NCBI GenBank assembly: GCA_937874455.1 | Contig: CALNBE010000019.1 | Location: 1 to 17,196, forward strand | From: an uncultured Opitutia bacterium | Lineage (GTDB): Bacteria > Verrucomicrobiota > Verrucomicrobiia > Opitutales > UBA953 | Direction of reading: 5' to 3' | Length of the DNA stretch: 17,196 nt | Shown here: one piece after another, positions 8,208 through 14,562 of the stretch | Layout: every line of letters begins with the position of its first letter | Position numbering within the stretch: position 1 is the stretch's first letter | The notes under the pieces: generated by a model | Seen by the model: only the letters and a program-made list of their open reading frames with translations | Told to the model about the DNA's origin: nothing | Databases searched by the model: none | Translations under genes and position numbers: made by a program

Positions 8208-9332
8208 TCATTTTCTGCCGCCTCGGTTTTCCGCCGCAGGCGGCATTTCCAGCCGCAGCACCAGCACAAACTCATCCAGCACGGACTGCCTTTGCGCGTC
8301 ATTGATCAGGATCACCGCACGGGAGCCGTCCGGGAGAATGGGGCCCAGGCACATGCCTTCGTAATTGGCGAGATTCCCGCCGTTGAACTCGGTGCGCAGC
8401 TCCCAAAGCAGGGTTTTTGGCAGGAAATTTTCCTCCGGCAGCTTTTCCAAACTGACCATTCCCCCGACTTCTCTGCCCGCCCACGGATCCACCAGATAGA
8501 TGCGGTGGTGCGACCAACTGCCCAGGCCGACCTTGGTGGCGTAAAACTCCCGCTCCAGCACCAGCAGGCGTCCATCCGGCAGAGCCGCCAGCTCGGACAC
8601 CCCGCTCGCGTAGGCCATCGCCGCGCCATCCCGCGCCTGGGGGGCGTCAGTCAGGTAAGCCCGCTGTTCCTTTGCCAGCAAATCATCCCCGAAGGATTGC
8701 AGCCGCAGCCGGTTCCTCACTGGCCGCAATCCATCCGCCTGCGGGCCGTCCGGCGGCAAAGTCGATTCGGTGATGGTCCAGAAACGCCGGGTGGCGGCGC
8801 AATAAGTCAGGGATTCAAAGCCGTAGTTTTCCGTCGCCATGCGGAACACCACCGGGACTTGCAATTCCCGCCCGGTTTTGACGCCGCCCGCGTACTCCAA
8901 AAGCCGCTGGTCGTTTTCCGCGGCGATCCACACGCGGTTCGACTCCGGCATCCGGGTGATCGCCTCGCAATCCCGCCAGACATCCTTCCAGCCCAAAAAT
9001 TCGCCGCGGACCAACCCCAGCGGATGCCCCGCGGCATCCAGTTTCAGTTCCGTAAGGTAGTAACCGTCCTTTTTATCCGAAACTACCGCGTACCGGGAAC
9101 CGCCCAGCCAGACAATGCCGCTGTAATCCTCCTTCGGCGTGGACAACCGCAGTTTGCCCACAGTTTTCAGCGGCGGCACCGGCTCCAACTCCGCACGGGG
9201 AAACAACCCTTCCTCCGGCGTCTCGGCAAACATACCGCAGCCAGTCAGCACCGCATGCCCTCCGGCCAGCCAAATCCACACGATGGCGGAGGAAAAACGG
9301 TTTGTTTCAAAAGAGGAAAATTTGGTTTTCAT
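8208..9332 (-). CDS. Esterase-like/phytase-like (PF13449 type) lipoprotein
   Basis: 374 residues. The N-terminal hydrophobic stretch ends in a lipobox-like LTGC (Cys32), so it is probably a lipoprotein. Blocks match the 'esterase-like activity of phytase' family, a beta-propeller related to secreted phytases: DYSGIVWLGGSRYAVVSDKKDG near the N-terminus, DCEAITRMPESNRVWIAAEND, YGFESLTYCAATRRFWTITES, GVSELAALPDGRLLVLER, and near the end NYEGMCLGPILPDGSRAVILI followed by NDAQ. Substrate is unknown; the family name rests on similarity to phytase and does not prove phosphatase or esterase activity. It is flanked by the terminator of the upstream sugar operon and by rplU downstream, so it is probably its own unit. 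No strong Shine-Dalgarno sequence is present. Confidence 0.75.
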   Translation of the reverse strand: MKTKFSSFETNRFSSAIVWIWLAGGHAVLTGCGMFAETPEEGLFPRAELEPVPPLKTVGKLRLSTPKEDYSGIVWLGGSRYAVVSDKKDGYYLTELKLDAAGHPLGLVRGEFLGWKDVWRDCEAITRMPESNRVWIAAENDQRLLEYAGGVKTGRELQVPVVFRMATENYGFESLTYCAATRRFWTITESTLPPDGPQADGLRPVRNRLRLQSFGDDLLAKEQRAYLTDAPQARDGAAMAYASGVSELAALPDGRLLVLEREFYATKVGLGSWSHHRIYLVDPWAGREVGGMVSLEKLPEENFLPKTLLWELRTEFNGGNLANYEGMCLGPILPDGSRAVILINDAQRQSVLDEFVLVLRLEMPPAAENRGGRK

Positions 9333-9376
9333 ACAGACCCTGCCGGATGCCTAAGTTCGTCATGGTTATCCGGTAC

Positions 9377-9407
9377 AAAAAAGCGGACGACCCTCACAGT
9401 CGCCCGC
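9377..9407 (-). terminator. Intrinsic terminator of the sugar-catabolism operon
   Basis: A 9-bp stem (9383-9391 with 9399-9407, one G.T pair) with a 7-base loop is followed on the minus strand by six T residues (complement of 9377-9382). It lies 23 bases past the stop of the Gfo/Idh/MocA gene. Confidence 0.85.
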
Positions 9408-9429
9408 CGGACAAAACCTGCCAAGCTTT

Positions 9430-10752
9430 TTACACCAAGGGCGTCTGGCCGGGCACGGGGATTTCCACCGCGGGCGCGTCGCCAAAGGCATACTGCGCCG
9501 GGGTCAGATCCAGCTTCGAAGCCTTCATCATCCACTCAAAGCTGATTTCCTTTCCAGTGTAAGCGGACATCCGGCCCAGAATCGCCGTCAGCGTGCTTTC
9601 CGCGATGCGCTTGGCGTGGTTGAGCGGCGCCCCGGCACGGATGCTGTCGATCAGATCCTTGTGCTCCTGGATCATCGAATTCTTCCGCTCGCCCCGGAAT
9701 TGCCAGGCGTTTTTCCCGGTGATGTTGCCGGCGTTGGCGGCCCCCAGGGTTCCCACCAGCCGCTCGTTCACCCGGTCCGACGCGCCCGGTGCCTGTCGGC
9801 ACATGCTCTGCACGCGCACGCCGTTGGCGTATTCGAACTCGATGGAAAAATGGTCCCAGGCGTCGCCATATTTCGGATCGGTCCGGCTCTGCCGCCCGCC
9901 CATGCCCAGCGCCTTCACCGGCGGCCCGCCGAAGGCCCAATTGATCACATCGATGTTGTGCACGTGCTGTTCGACAATGTGGTCGCCGCTCAACCAGGTG
10001 AAATAAAGCCAGTTGTGTAGCTGGTATTCCATTTCGCTCCACTCGGGCTTCCGTCCGCGATGCCACAATCCGCCCTGCATCCAGTAACATTGGCCGCCGA
10101 CCAGTTCGCCAATCGCGCCTTCTCGCACCCGGTTTAGGGTCTCGATGTAGCGCGGATCGTGCCGGCGCTGCGTTCCGGCCACGATGGCCAGTTTCTTTTG
10201 CGCCGCCAATTCGCCAATCGCGATCACTTTGCGCGCGCCCGCCGGATCCACCGCCACGGGTTTTTCCGCAAAGACATGCACTCCGGCTTCAATCGCCGCC
10301 TCCAGATGCGCTGGACGAAAATGCGGGGGCGCGGCCAAAATCACCAGATCCACGCCCGAACGCATGACCGCTTTGTAAGCGTCGAACCCGGAGAAACACC
10401 GCTCCTCCGTCACCGCGATGCGCTCCGGCGCAATCACCTGATTGTGCACCGGCTCGCCCCCTTTCACCTTCTCCAGCCGCTGTCGCGCAGAGGAAACCGC
10501 CGCGGGGAAAACATCCCCCAGCGCCCAGATCTGCACGCTCGGATCCGCCGCCAGGCAGTCCATCGTCGCGCCCATGCCGCGTCCGCCGCAGCCCACCACG
10601 CCCACTTTCAGGCGGTCGGAGGCATTCGCGGCAAAGGCGGTGCCGGGCAGCGCCGACAGCAAGGTCAATCCGCCGCCGAGCACGGCGCAATTGCCCAGAA
10701 AGGTGCGGCGAGAAAGACCGGTCGCAGAGGAAACAGCATGGGGAGATTTCAT
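9430..10752 (-). CDS. Tat-exported Gfo/Idh/MocA-family NAD(P)-dependent oxidoreductase
   Basis: 440 residues. The N-terminus carries a twin-arginine signal (LSRRTFLG at 13-20, then a hydrophobic run ending GTAFAA), so it should be exported folded with its cofactor. The Rossmann fold begins LKVGVVGCGGRG (GxGGxG near 54-59). The family EKP motif is at 163-165, and the catalytic-region block WLSGDHIVEQHVHNIDVINW lies near 253-272, with His and Asp in the expected places. The C-terminal half is the substrate domain. Members oxidise or reduce sugar hydroxyls, often at C3. It is the last gene of the TIM barrel, DUF1080, oxidoreductase operon, 37 bases after the DUF1080 gene, and is followed by a terminator. 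The neighbours suggest it makes or reduces 3-keto sugars; the substrate cannot be read from sequence. Confidence 0.9.
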   Translation of the reverse strand: MKSPHAVSSATGLSRRTFLGNCAVLGGGLTLLSALPGTAFAANASDRLKVGVVGCGGRGMGATMDCLAADPSVQIWALGDVFPAAVSSARQRLEKVKGGEPVHNQVIAPERIAVTEERCFSGFDAYKAVMRSGVDLVILAAPPHFRPAHLEAAIEAGVHVFAEKPVAVDPAGARKVIAIGELAAQKKLAIVAGTQRRHDPRYIETLNRVREGAIGELVGGQCYWMQGGLWHRGRKPEWSEMEYQLHNWLYFTWLSGDHIVEQHVHNIDVINWAFGGPPVKALGMGGRQSRTDPKYGDAWDHFSIEFEYANGVRVQSMCRQAPGASDRVNERLVGTLGAANAGNITGKNAWQFRGERKNSMIQEHKDLIDSIRAGAPLNHAKRIAESTLTAILGRMSAYTGKEISFEWMMKASKLDLTPAQYAFGDAPAVEIPVPGQTPLV

Positions 10753-10789
10753 TGGAGTATTTTTTCGGGGTTAAACAACGCGAGGGCGC

Positions 10790-11539
10790 TCACAGCCGCT
10801 CGATTCGCACATTGCGAAAGGTGATGGGCGCGCCTTCGGATTGCAGGCAGATGTGCCCTTCCTGCACGGTCACGCCGGTGGTGCGGTTTTGCTCCACGCC
10901 GTTGACTTTCAAAACCACGGTGTCGCCTTGGCAGAGAATCTCGTAGGTGTTCCACTCGCCCGCCGGTTTTTCGCTGGAGGGTTGCGCCTTGACGATGCGC
11001 CGGTTGCCGAGCGCATTGTTCCGGGCTTTTTCATCATCACCCGCCGCCGCCACGGCCTTGTCCCGGTTGGCCCGCCACTCGTTGGTTTCCACGCCGCCGA
11101 TCACGTAAAAATCTCCGGCATTTCCTTCCATGAGCTGCCCTTCCAGGCTCTTCGGCCAGATTTGGTCCTCGCCCTGCATGCGCAGCAGCACGCCGTTGTT
11201 GCGCGTCACCGGACGCCCTTCGTTGTTGAGCGGCGCGGGGCCGTCCCAGCGCCAGTCCACAAAGAGGCGGTAGTCGCTGTAACGCTCGTTGGTTTTCAAA
11301 TAGCCCGCCGGCTGGCCGGAGCAGCGGAGATTCCCATCCTCCACACTCCAAGTGGGTGCCGCGCCTTCCTTGGTCTCGGGGAAGGCCGTCCAGCCGTCGA
11401 GGTTCTGGCCGTTGAACAGCGGGGTGGCGGCGGTGATCGCGGAGGATTTCTTCTCAGCCACAGGCTCTTGCCAACACCCGGACACGAGAAATGGCGCAAA
11501 GGAAAGTGCGGCGAAGAGGAGGATTTTGGAGGTGTGCAT
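10790..11539 (-). CDS. DUF1080 / 3-keto-disaccharide hydrolase-type lipoprotein
   Basis: 249 residues. The signal peptide ends in the lipobox LVSGC (Cys22), so it is an exported lipoprotein. LFNGQNLDGW at about residues 41-50 is the hallmark start of the DUF1080 (PF06439, jelly-roll) domain. Other family features are the SDYRLFVDWRW strand, NNGVLLRMQG, SLEGQLMEGNAGDFYVIG, WNTYEILCQGDTVVLKVNG and the closing GHICLQSEGAPITFRNVRI. Members are described as hydrolases or lyases acting on 3-keto-glycosides, which fits the adjacent exported dehydrogenase. The domain fills the whole protein. It lies between the TIM barrel gene (65-base gap) and the oxidoreductase gene (37-base gap). No Shine-Dalgarno sequence; the leader is C-rich (ACTCCAACTCCC). 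Confidence 0.88.
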   Translation of the reverse strand: MHTSKILLFAALSFAPFLVSGCWQEPVAEKKSSAITAATPLFNGQNLDGWTAFPETKEGAAPTWSVEDGNLRCSGQPAGYLKTNERYSDYRLFVDWRWDGPAPLNNEGRPVTRNNGVLLRMQGEDQIWPKSLEGQLMEGNAGDFYVIGGVETNEWRANRDKAVAAAGDDEKARNNALGNRRIVKAQPSSEKPAGEWNTYEILCQGDTVVLKVNGVEQNRTTGVTVQEGHICLQSEGAPITFRNVRIERL

Positions 11540-11604
11540 GATTATTGGGAGTTGGAGTTTTGGATAAAAATGGCGGAGGAAACCGGCCCCGGCTTAAAAA
11601 GTCT

Positions 11605-12468
11605 TTAGACCGAGCAGATACGCACCGCGGCGGCGAGGGATTCCAGCGGGTTGCGGGTCGGCACAAATTCCTGGCCGACGTAACCGCGAAAACCGGTTTC
11701 CTTGATCGCCCGCATGATCGCGGGGTAGTTCAATTCCTGCACGTCTTGCGGTTCGAATTCGTGGCGGCCAGGATTCCCCGCAGTGTGGTAGTGGCCGATG
11801 TAGGCGGCGTTTTCCCGGATGTTTCGGATCACGTCCCCTTCCATCACCTGCATGTGGTAAATGTCGTAAAGCAGCTTGAAGCGTTCCGAGCCGACGCGTT
11901 TCACCAGCTCCACGCCCCAGGCGGTGCGGTCGCACTGGTAATCCCGGTGGTTCACCTTGCTGTTCAACAGCTCCATGATGACGGTGACGCCGGCTTTCTC
12001 CGCGGCGGGCGTAATCTTCCTCAAGCCCTCGGCGCAAATTTCCAGTCCTTCCTCGTCCGACTGCCCGCCGCGATTGCCGGAGAAGCAAATCACATTGGGG
12101 ATGCCGGCCTTCGCGCATTCTTCGATTCGCTCGATAAACGCGGGGACAAATCGTGCGTGATTTTCCCGGCGGTTGAATCCGTTGTGAATCTGCGAGGGAC
12201 CGTTCGCCACCGCGCAGGCAAGGCCGTGTTTTTGCACCATCGGCCATTGGTCGGGATTCAGCAATTCAACTGAGGCCAGTCCGATTTTTTTCGCAGCCTT
12301 GGCCAATTCCTCCAGAGGCATTTTATAGCACCAGGCGCAAGCCGAGTGCTGGAAGGAATTTCCCGCCGAGGAAACACCCGTGGTTTCCTCCGCTTGGACA
12401 AATCGGGGAGCCAGAGCGGCGGCCGCTCCGGCAAATGTCAGGGTCTTCAGGGCGTGTCGGCGGTTCAT
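11605..12468 (-). CDS. Tat-exported TIM-barrel sugar isomerase/epimerase (hydroxypyruvate-isomerase-like)
   Basis: 287 residues from the ATG at 12468, chosen because it starts a twin-arginine signal (NRRHALK, then FAGAAAALAPRFVQA); the frame extends 31 codons further without family likeness. The barrel belongs to the AP-endonuclease-2 / xylose-isomerase-like clan. Likely metal ligands are Glu166 (VIMELLNS), Asp202 (LLYDIYHMQ), His228 (IGHYHTAG) and Glu267 (GQEFVP). NPGRHE near 232-237 is typical of the hydroxypyruvate isomerase (Hyi) branch. Because the protein is exported and sits in front of the DUF1080 lipoprotein and exported dehydrogenase, a role on extracellular or periplasmic keto-sugars is more likely than cytoplasmic hydroxypyruvate isomerisation. 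First gene of the operon. No Shine-Dalgarno sequence seen. Confidence 0.87.
   Translation of the reverse strand: MNRRHALKTLTFAGAAAALAPRFVQAEETTGVSSAGNSFQHSACAWCYKMPLEELAKAAKKIGLASVELLNPDQWPMVQKHGLACAVANGPSQIHNGFNRRENHARFVPAFIERIEECAKAGIPNVICFSGNRGGQSDEEGLEICAEGLRKITPAAEKAGVTVIMELLNSKVNHRDYQCDRTAWGVELVKRVGSERFKLLYDIYHMQVMEGDVIRNIRENAAYIGHYHTAGNPGRHEFEPQDVQELNYPAIMRAIKETGFRGYVGQEFVPTRNPLESLAAAVRICSV
12365..12393. repeat. Inverted pair of the GCGGAGGAAA motif
   Basis: The left arm (12365-12375) and right arm (12383-12393) are inverted copies of the motif plus one C, 10 of 11 positions complementary, with 7 bases between. The pair lies inside the TIM barrel gene, just after the Tat signal (residues AEETTGVSSAG), and could form a hairpin in DNA or mRNA. 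Confidence 0.6.
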
Positions 12469-12597
12469 GCGGGGAAAAAGGGGTGAAGCAGATCCTCTTC
12501 GCTGCACCAGCTTTCCGCCGGCTTGTCCGAGGTCCCCGTTGAAGACAGCCTTTCCCCGCATCAGTTCCCATCCATGCCGGTAGCCACGCCGCCGGCA

Positions 12598-13128
12598 TCA
12601 AACGCCCAGCTTTTTCTTCAACGTCGCCGCCACCACGGTGTATTTCTCCGCCATCCGACGCCCCGTACCGATTTCCTCCGCGGTCAGCGGACGAATTACC
12701 TTGGCGGGCGAGCCAAAGACCAGCGAGTTCGGGGGAATTTTCGTCCCCTTGGTCACCAGCGAGCCCGCGCCGACAATGCTGCCGGCGCCGATCACCGCGC
12801 CGTCAATGATCGTCGCACTCATGCCGATCAAACAGCCGTCCTCAATGGTGCAGGCGTGAATCATGGCCCGGTGTCCGATGGTGCAGTATTTGCCGATGGT
12901 CACCGGGAGATCGTCCGCGAGGTGAATCACCGTGCCGTCCTGCACGTTGCTGCCTTCGCCAATTTCGATGCGCTCAATGTCGCCGCGCACCACACAGCCG
13001 GGGAACACGCTGGCCCGGGGGCCGACTTTCACCGAGCCGAGCAAAACCGCGTCCGGCGCGACAAACGCCGTGGGATCCACCTCCGGCTCGTTTCCGAGAA
13101 ACTTTTCCAGTCGTTCTTCAATCGTCAT
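12598..13128 (-). CDS. Gamma-carbonic-anhydrase-like hexapeptide-repeat protein
   Basis: 176 residues, typical of YrdA/PaaY-type left-handed beta-helix proteins. After VDPTAFVAPDAVLLGSVKVG the imperfect hexapeptide repeats continue to GAGSLVTKGT. The gamma-carbonic-anhydrase metal triad is present: His69 (TVIHL), His86 (IGHRA) and His91 (MIHAC), together with the conserved VVRGD block at 46-50 and Gln63. A C-terminal helix (IGTGRRMAEKYTVVAATL) packs along the barrel. Metal binding and trimer formation are expected; actual CO2 hydration is uncertain, as many relatives are weak or act as acyl or thioester enzymes. The start overlaps the rsmG stop by 4 bases (ATGA), and AGGA stands 7 bases before the ATG, so translation is probably coupled. 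Confidence 0.88.
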   Translation of the reverse strand: MTIEERLEKFLGNEPEVDPTAFVAPDAVLLGSVKVGPRASVFPGCVVRGDIERIEIGEGSNVQDGTVIHLADDLPVTIGKYCTIGHRAMIHACTIEDGCLIGMSATIIDGAVIGAGSIVGAGSLVTKGTKIPPNSLVFGSPAKVIRPLTAEEIGTGRRMAEKYTVVAATLKKKLGV

Positions 13129-13865
13129 AAGTTTTCCTTTGCCTCTGCCTCCGGCTTTCGCAGCGGTAGCGGCGGTTTTCCTCCGCCCTCCACCGGTTGC
13201 CGGGCGCGGTGCAAATCCGGCTGCCGATAGTGCACGATGTATTTTTCAAAAAAATGCGCGTCGCCCAGCAGTTCCGCCAGCGACAACACCCGTGTCGGCG
13301 CAATTCCGAGTTCGTTTTCCTCCGCGGCCAAGCTGCCGCCTTTCCAGTAAATGACGCCATTCTCCGGCGAATTTTTTGCGCCGCGCCGCACCCTTTTTTT
13401 GATCCACTGCATGAACTGCGGGAGCGAGGAAACCGCGCGTCCGGTGACAAAATCGTATTCCCGCGACAGCGTTTCCACGCGGATATTTTTTGCCTCGACG
13501 TTCTTCAAGGCCAGCCGCTGCGCGATGTCCTCGACCACCTTGATTTTCTTTCCCACCGAATCCGCCAGAGTGAAATGGGCCTTCGGGTAAAGCACCGCAA
13601 GCAGCAGTCCCGGGAACCCGCCGCCCGTGCCGACATCCAGCACGCGCGCCCCGTCCATCAGGCGGAGGAATTTCACCGCGGCCAAGCACGGCGCGTAGTG
13701 GTGCCACTCCAGATTTTCAATGTCCTTGCGCGAGACGAGATTGATCCGCTCGTTCCACTCGCGGTGCAACTCTGCCATGCGTGCCAGCAGTTCCCATTGC
13801 GCGGAGGAAATCTCCGGGAAAAACGGATGCAGGCGCTCCATGGCCGGATCAGCGGGCGTTTCCAT
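13125..13865 (-). CDS. rsmG: 16S rRNA (guanine527-N7)-methyltransferase RsmG
   Basis: 246 residues. RsmG methylates G527 of 16S rRNA with S-adenosylmethionine. The class I SAM motif ARVLDVGTGGGFPGLLLAV is clear at about residues 73-91. It is preceded by the family N-terminal block WNERINLVSRKDI and followed by LADSVGKKIKVVEDIAQRL and by YDFVTGRAVSSLPQFMQW, the later RsmG motif. The ATG at 13865 is used; a TTG one codon earlier is less likely. GGAGAAAG lies about 8 bases upstream, one of the few clear Shine-Dalgarno sequences here. It overlaps the preceding stop by one base (TGATG) and the following gene by four. It is not beside gidA/mnmG or parAB, its usual neighbours in many bacteria. Confidence 0.94.
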   Translation of the reverse strand: METPADPAMERLHPFFPEISSAQWELLARMAELHREWNERINLVSRKDIENLEWHHYAPCLAAVKFLRLMDGARVLDVGTGGGFPGLLLAVLYPKAHFTLADSVGKKIKVVEDIAQRLALKNVEAKNIRVETLSREYDFVTGRAVSSLPQFMQWIKKRVRRGAKNSPENGVIYWKGGSLAAEENELGIAPTRVLSLAELLGDAHFFEKYIVHYRQPDLHRARQPVEGGGKPPLPLRKPEAEAKENL

Positions 13866-14473
13866 CAACGATCTTTCTCCGGCTGTTTCACCAGTTTTCC
13901 TTCCAGCAGCAACACCGCCTGCCGCGGTTTTCCCTCCTTGTCGGGAATCGTGATGCGTTCAAAGCCCCGCACCCGGATCACTGTCTGCGCCTGCTCCGTT
14001 TCGACCCGGGTGGTCGTCAGCTTTTCCGGCGTTTTTCCCTTCGGGGTCCCTTCCGGAATAAACACCAAAAACCCGTCTTCGTCCACCAATGCGGTGAAGC
14101 GCTCGGTTTCCTTTCCCTGCGTCAGCTCGGCGAAAATCTCCCCGTCCCGCACCGTGGTGCGCGAATGCACCGTCACCGTCACCGTTTTTCCCTCGCGATC
14201 CTTCGCCGTATAAACCGCCTCACCCGCCAGCACCGCGCCCGCCGTCTCCCAGTGGTAGCGCTGCTCGACACCCAGCACGCTGAGCGGTTGCTGCTCGGCG
14301 TTCATCACTTTCGCCTCGCCTTTCCACGTCCCGAGGTAAGGGGAAAAAACCGCGCGCAAGTCCGGGGCCTTGGCTTTCACCGACGCCGGCGCGACAGTCT
14401 CCTGGGCAAAAATCGCGCCGGGGGAAACAACGGCCAGCGCGGCAGAAAAAAGGACGAGTCGGGTGATTCTCAT
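13865..14473 (-). CDS. Small secreted protein of unknown function
   Basis: 202 residues if the ATG at 14473 is used, which gives a neat signal peptide (MRITRLVLFSAALAVVSP, cleavage near IFAQ). In-frame ATGs at 14485, 14491 and 14515 are alternatives; the last has GGAGG three bases in front, part of a GCGGAGGAAA copy. The mature part begins FSPYLGTWKGEAKVMN and is rich in beta-strand-like segments (YHWETAGAVLAGEAVY, KTVTVTVHSRTTVRDGEIF), resembling lipocalin-like or DUF1579-like proteins, but I cannot assign a family firmly. No lipobox, no transmembrane segment beyond the signal. Its stop overlaps the rsmG start by one base, and 89 bases separate it from the response regulator. Confidence 0.65.
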   Translation of the reverse strand: MRITRLVLFSAALAVVSPGAIFAQETVAPASVKAKAPDLRAVFSPYLGTWKGEAKVMNAEQQPLSVLGVEQRYHWETAGAVLAGEAVYTAKDREGKTVTVTVHSRTTVRDGEIFAELTQGKETERFTALVDEDGFLVFIPEGTPKGKTPEKLTTTRVETEQAQTVIRVRGFERITIPDKEGKPRQAVLLLEGKLVKQPEKDR

Positions 14474-14562
14474 ACCCGCAGTCATAAGCATAAAACCGCC
14501 GCTGTCGCGCCTCATTTTCCTCCGCAAAAACCGCGCGCCATTTCCTTTGCCTCCCGCAACCT

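Noticed and set aside
9430..12468. Sign of horizontal transfer of the sugar operon
   Set aside because: Composition, leader style and density of the 10-mer are like the rest of the window, and no integrase, transposase or flanking repeat is present.
12574..12598. Hairpin ATGCCGG/CCGGCAT at the end of the gamma-CA gene as a terminator
   Set aside because: A 7-bp stem with an 11-base loop and no T run on the minus strand; termination there cannot be supported, although the next gene probably starts a new operon.
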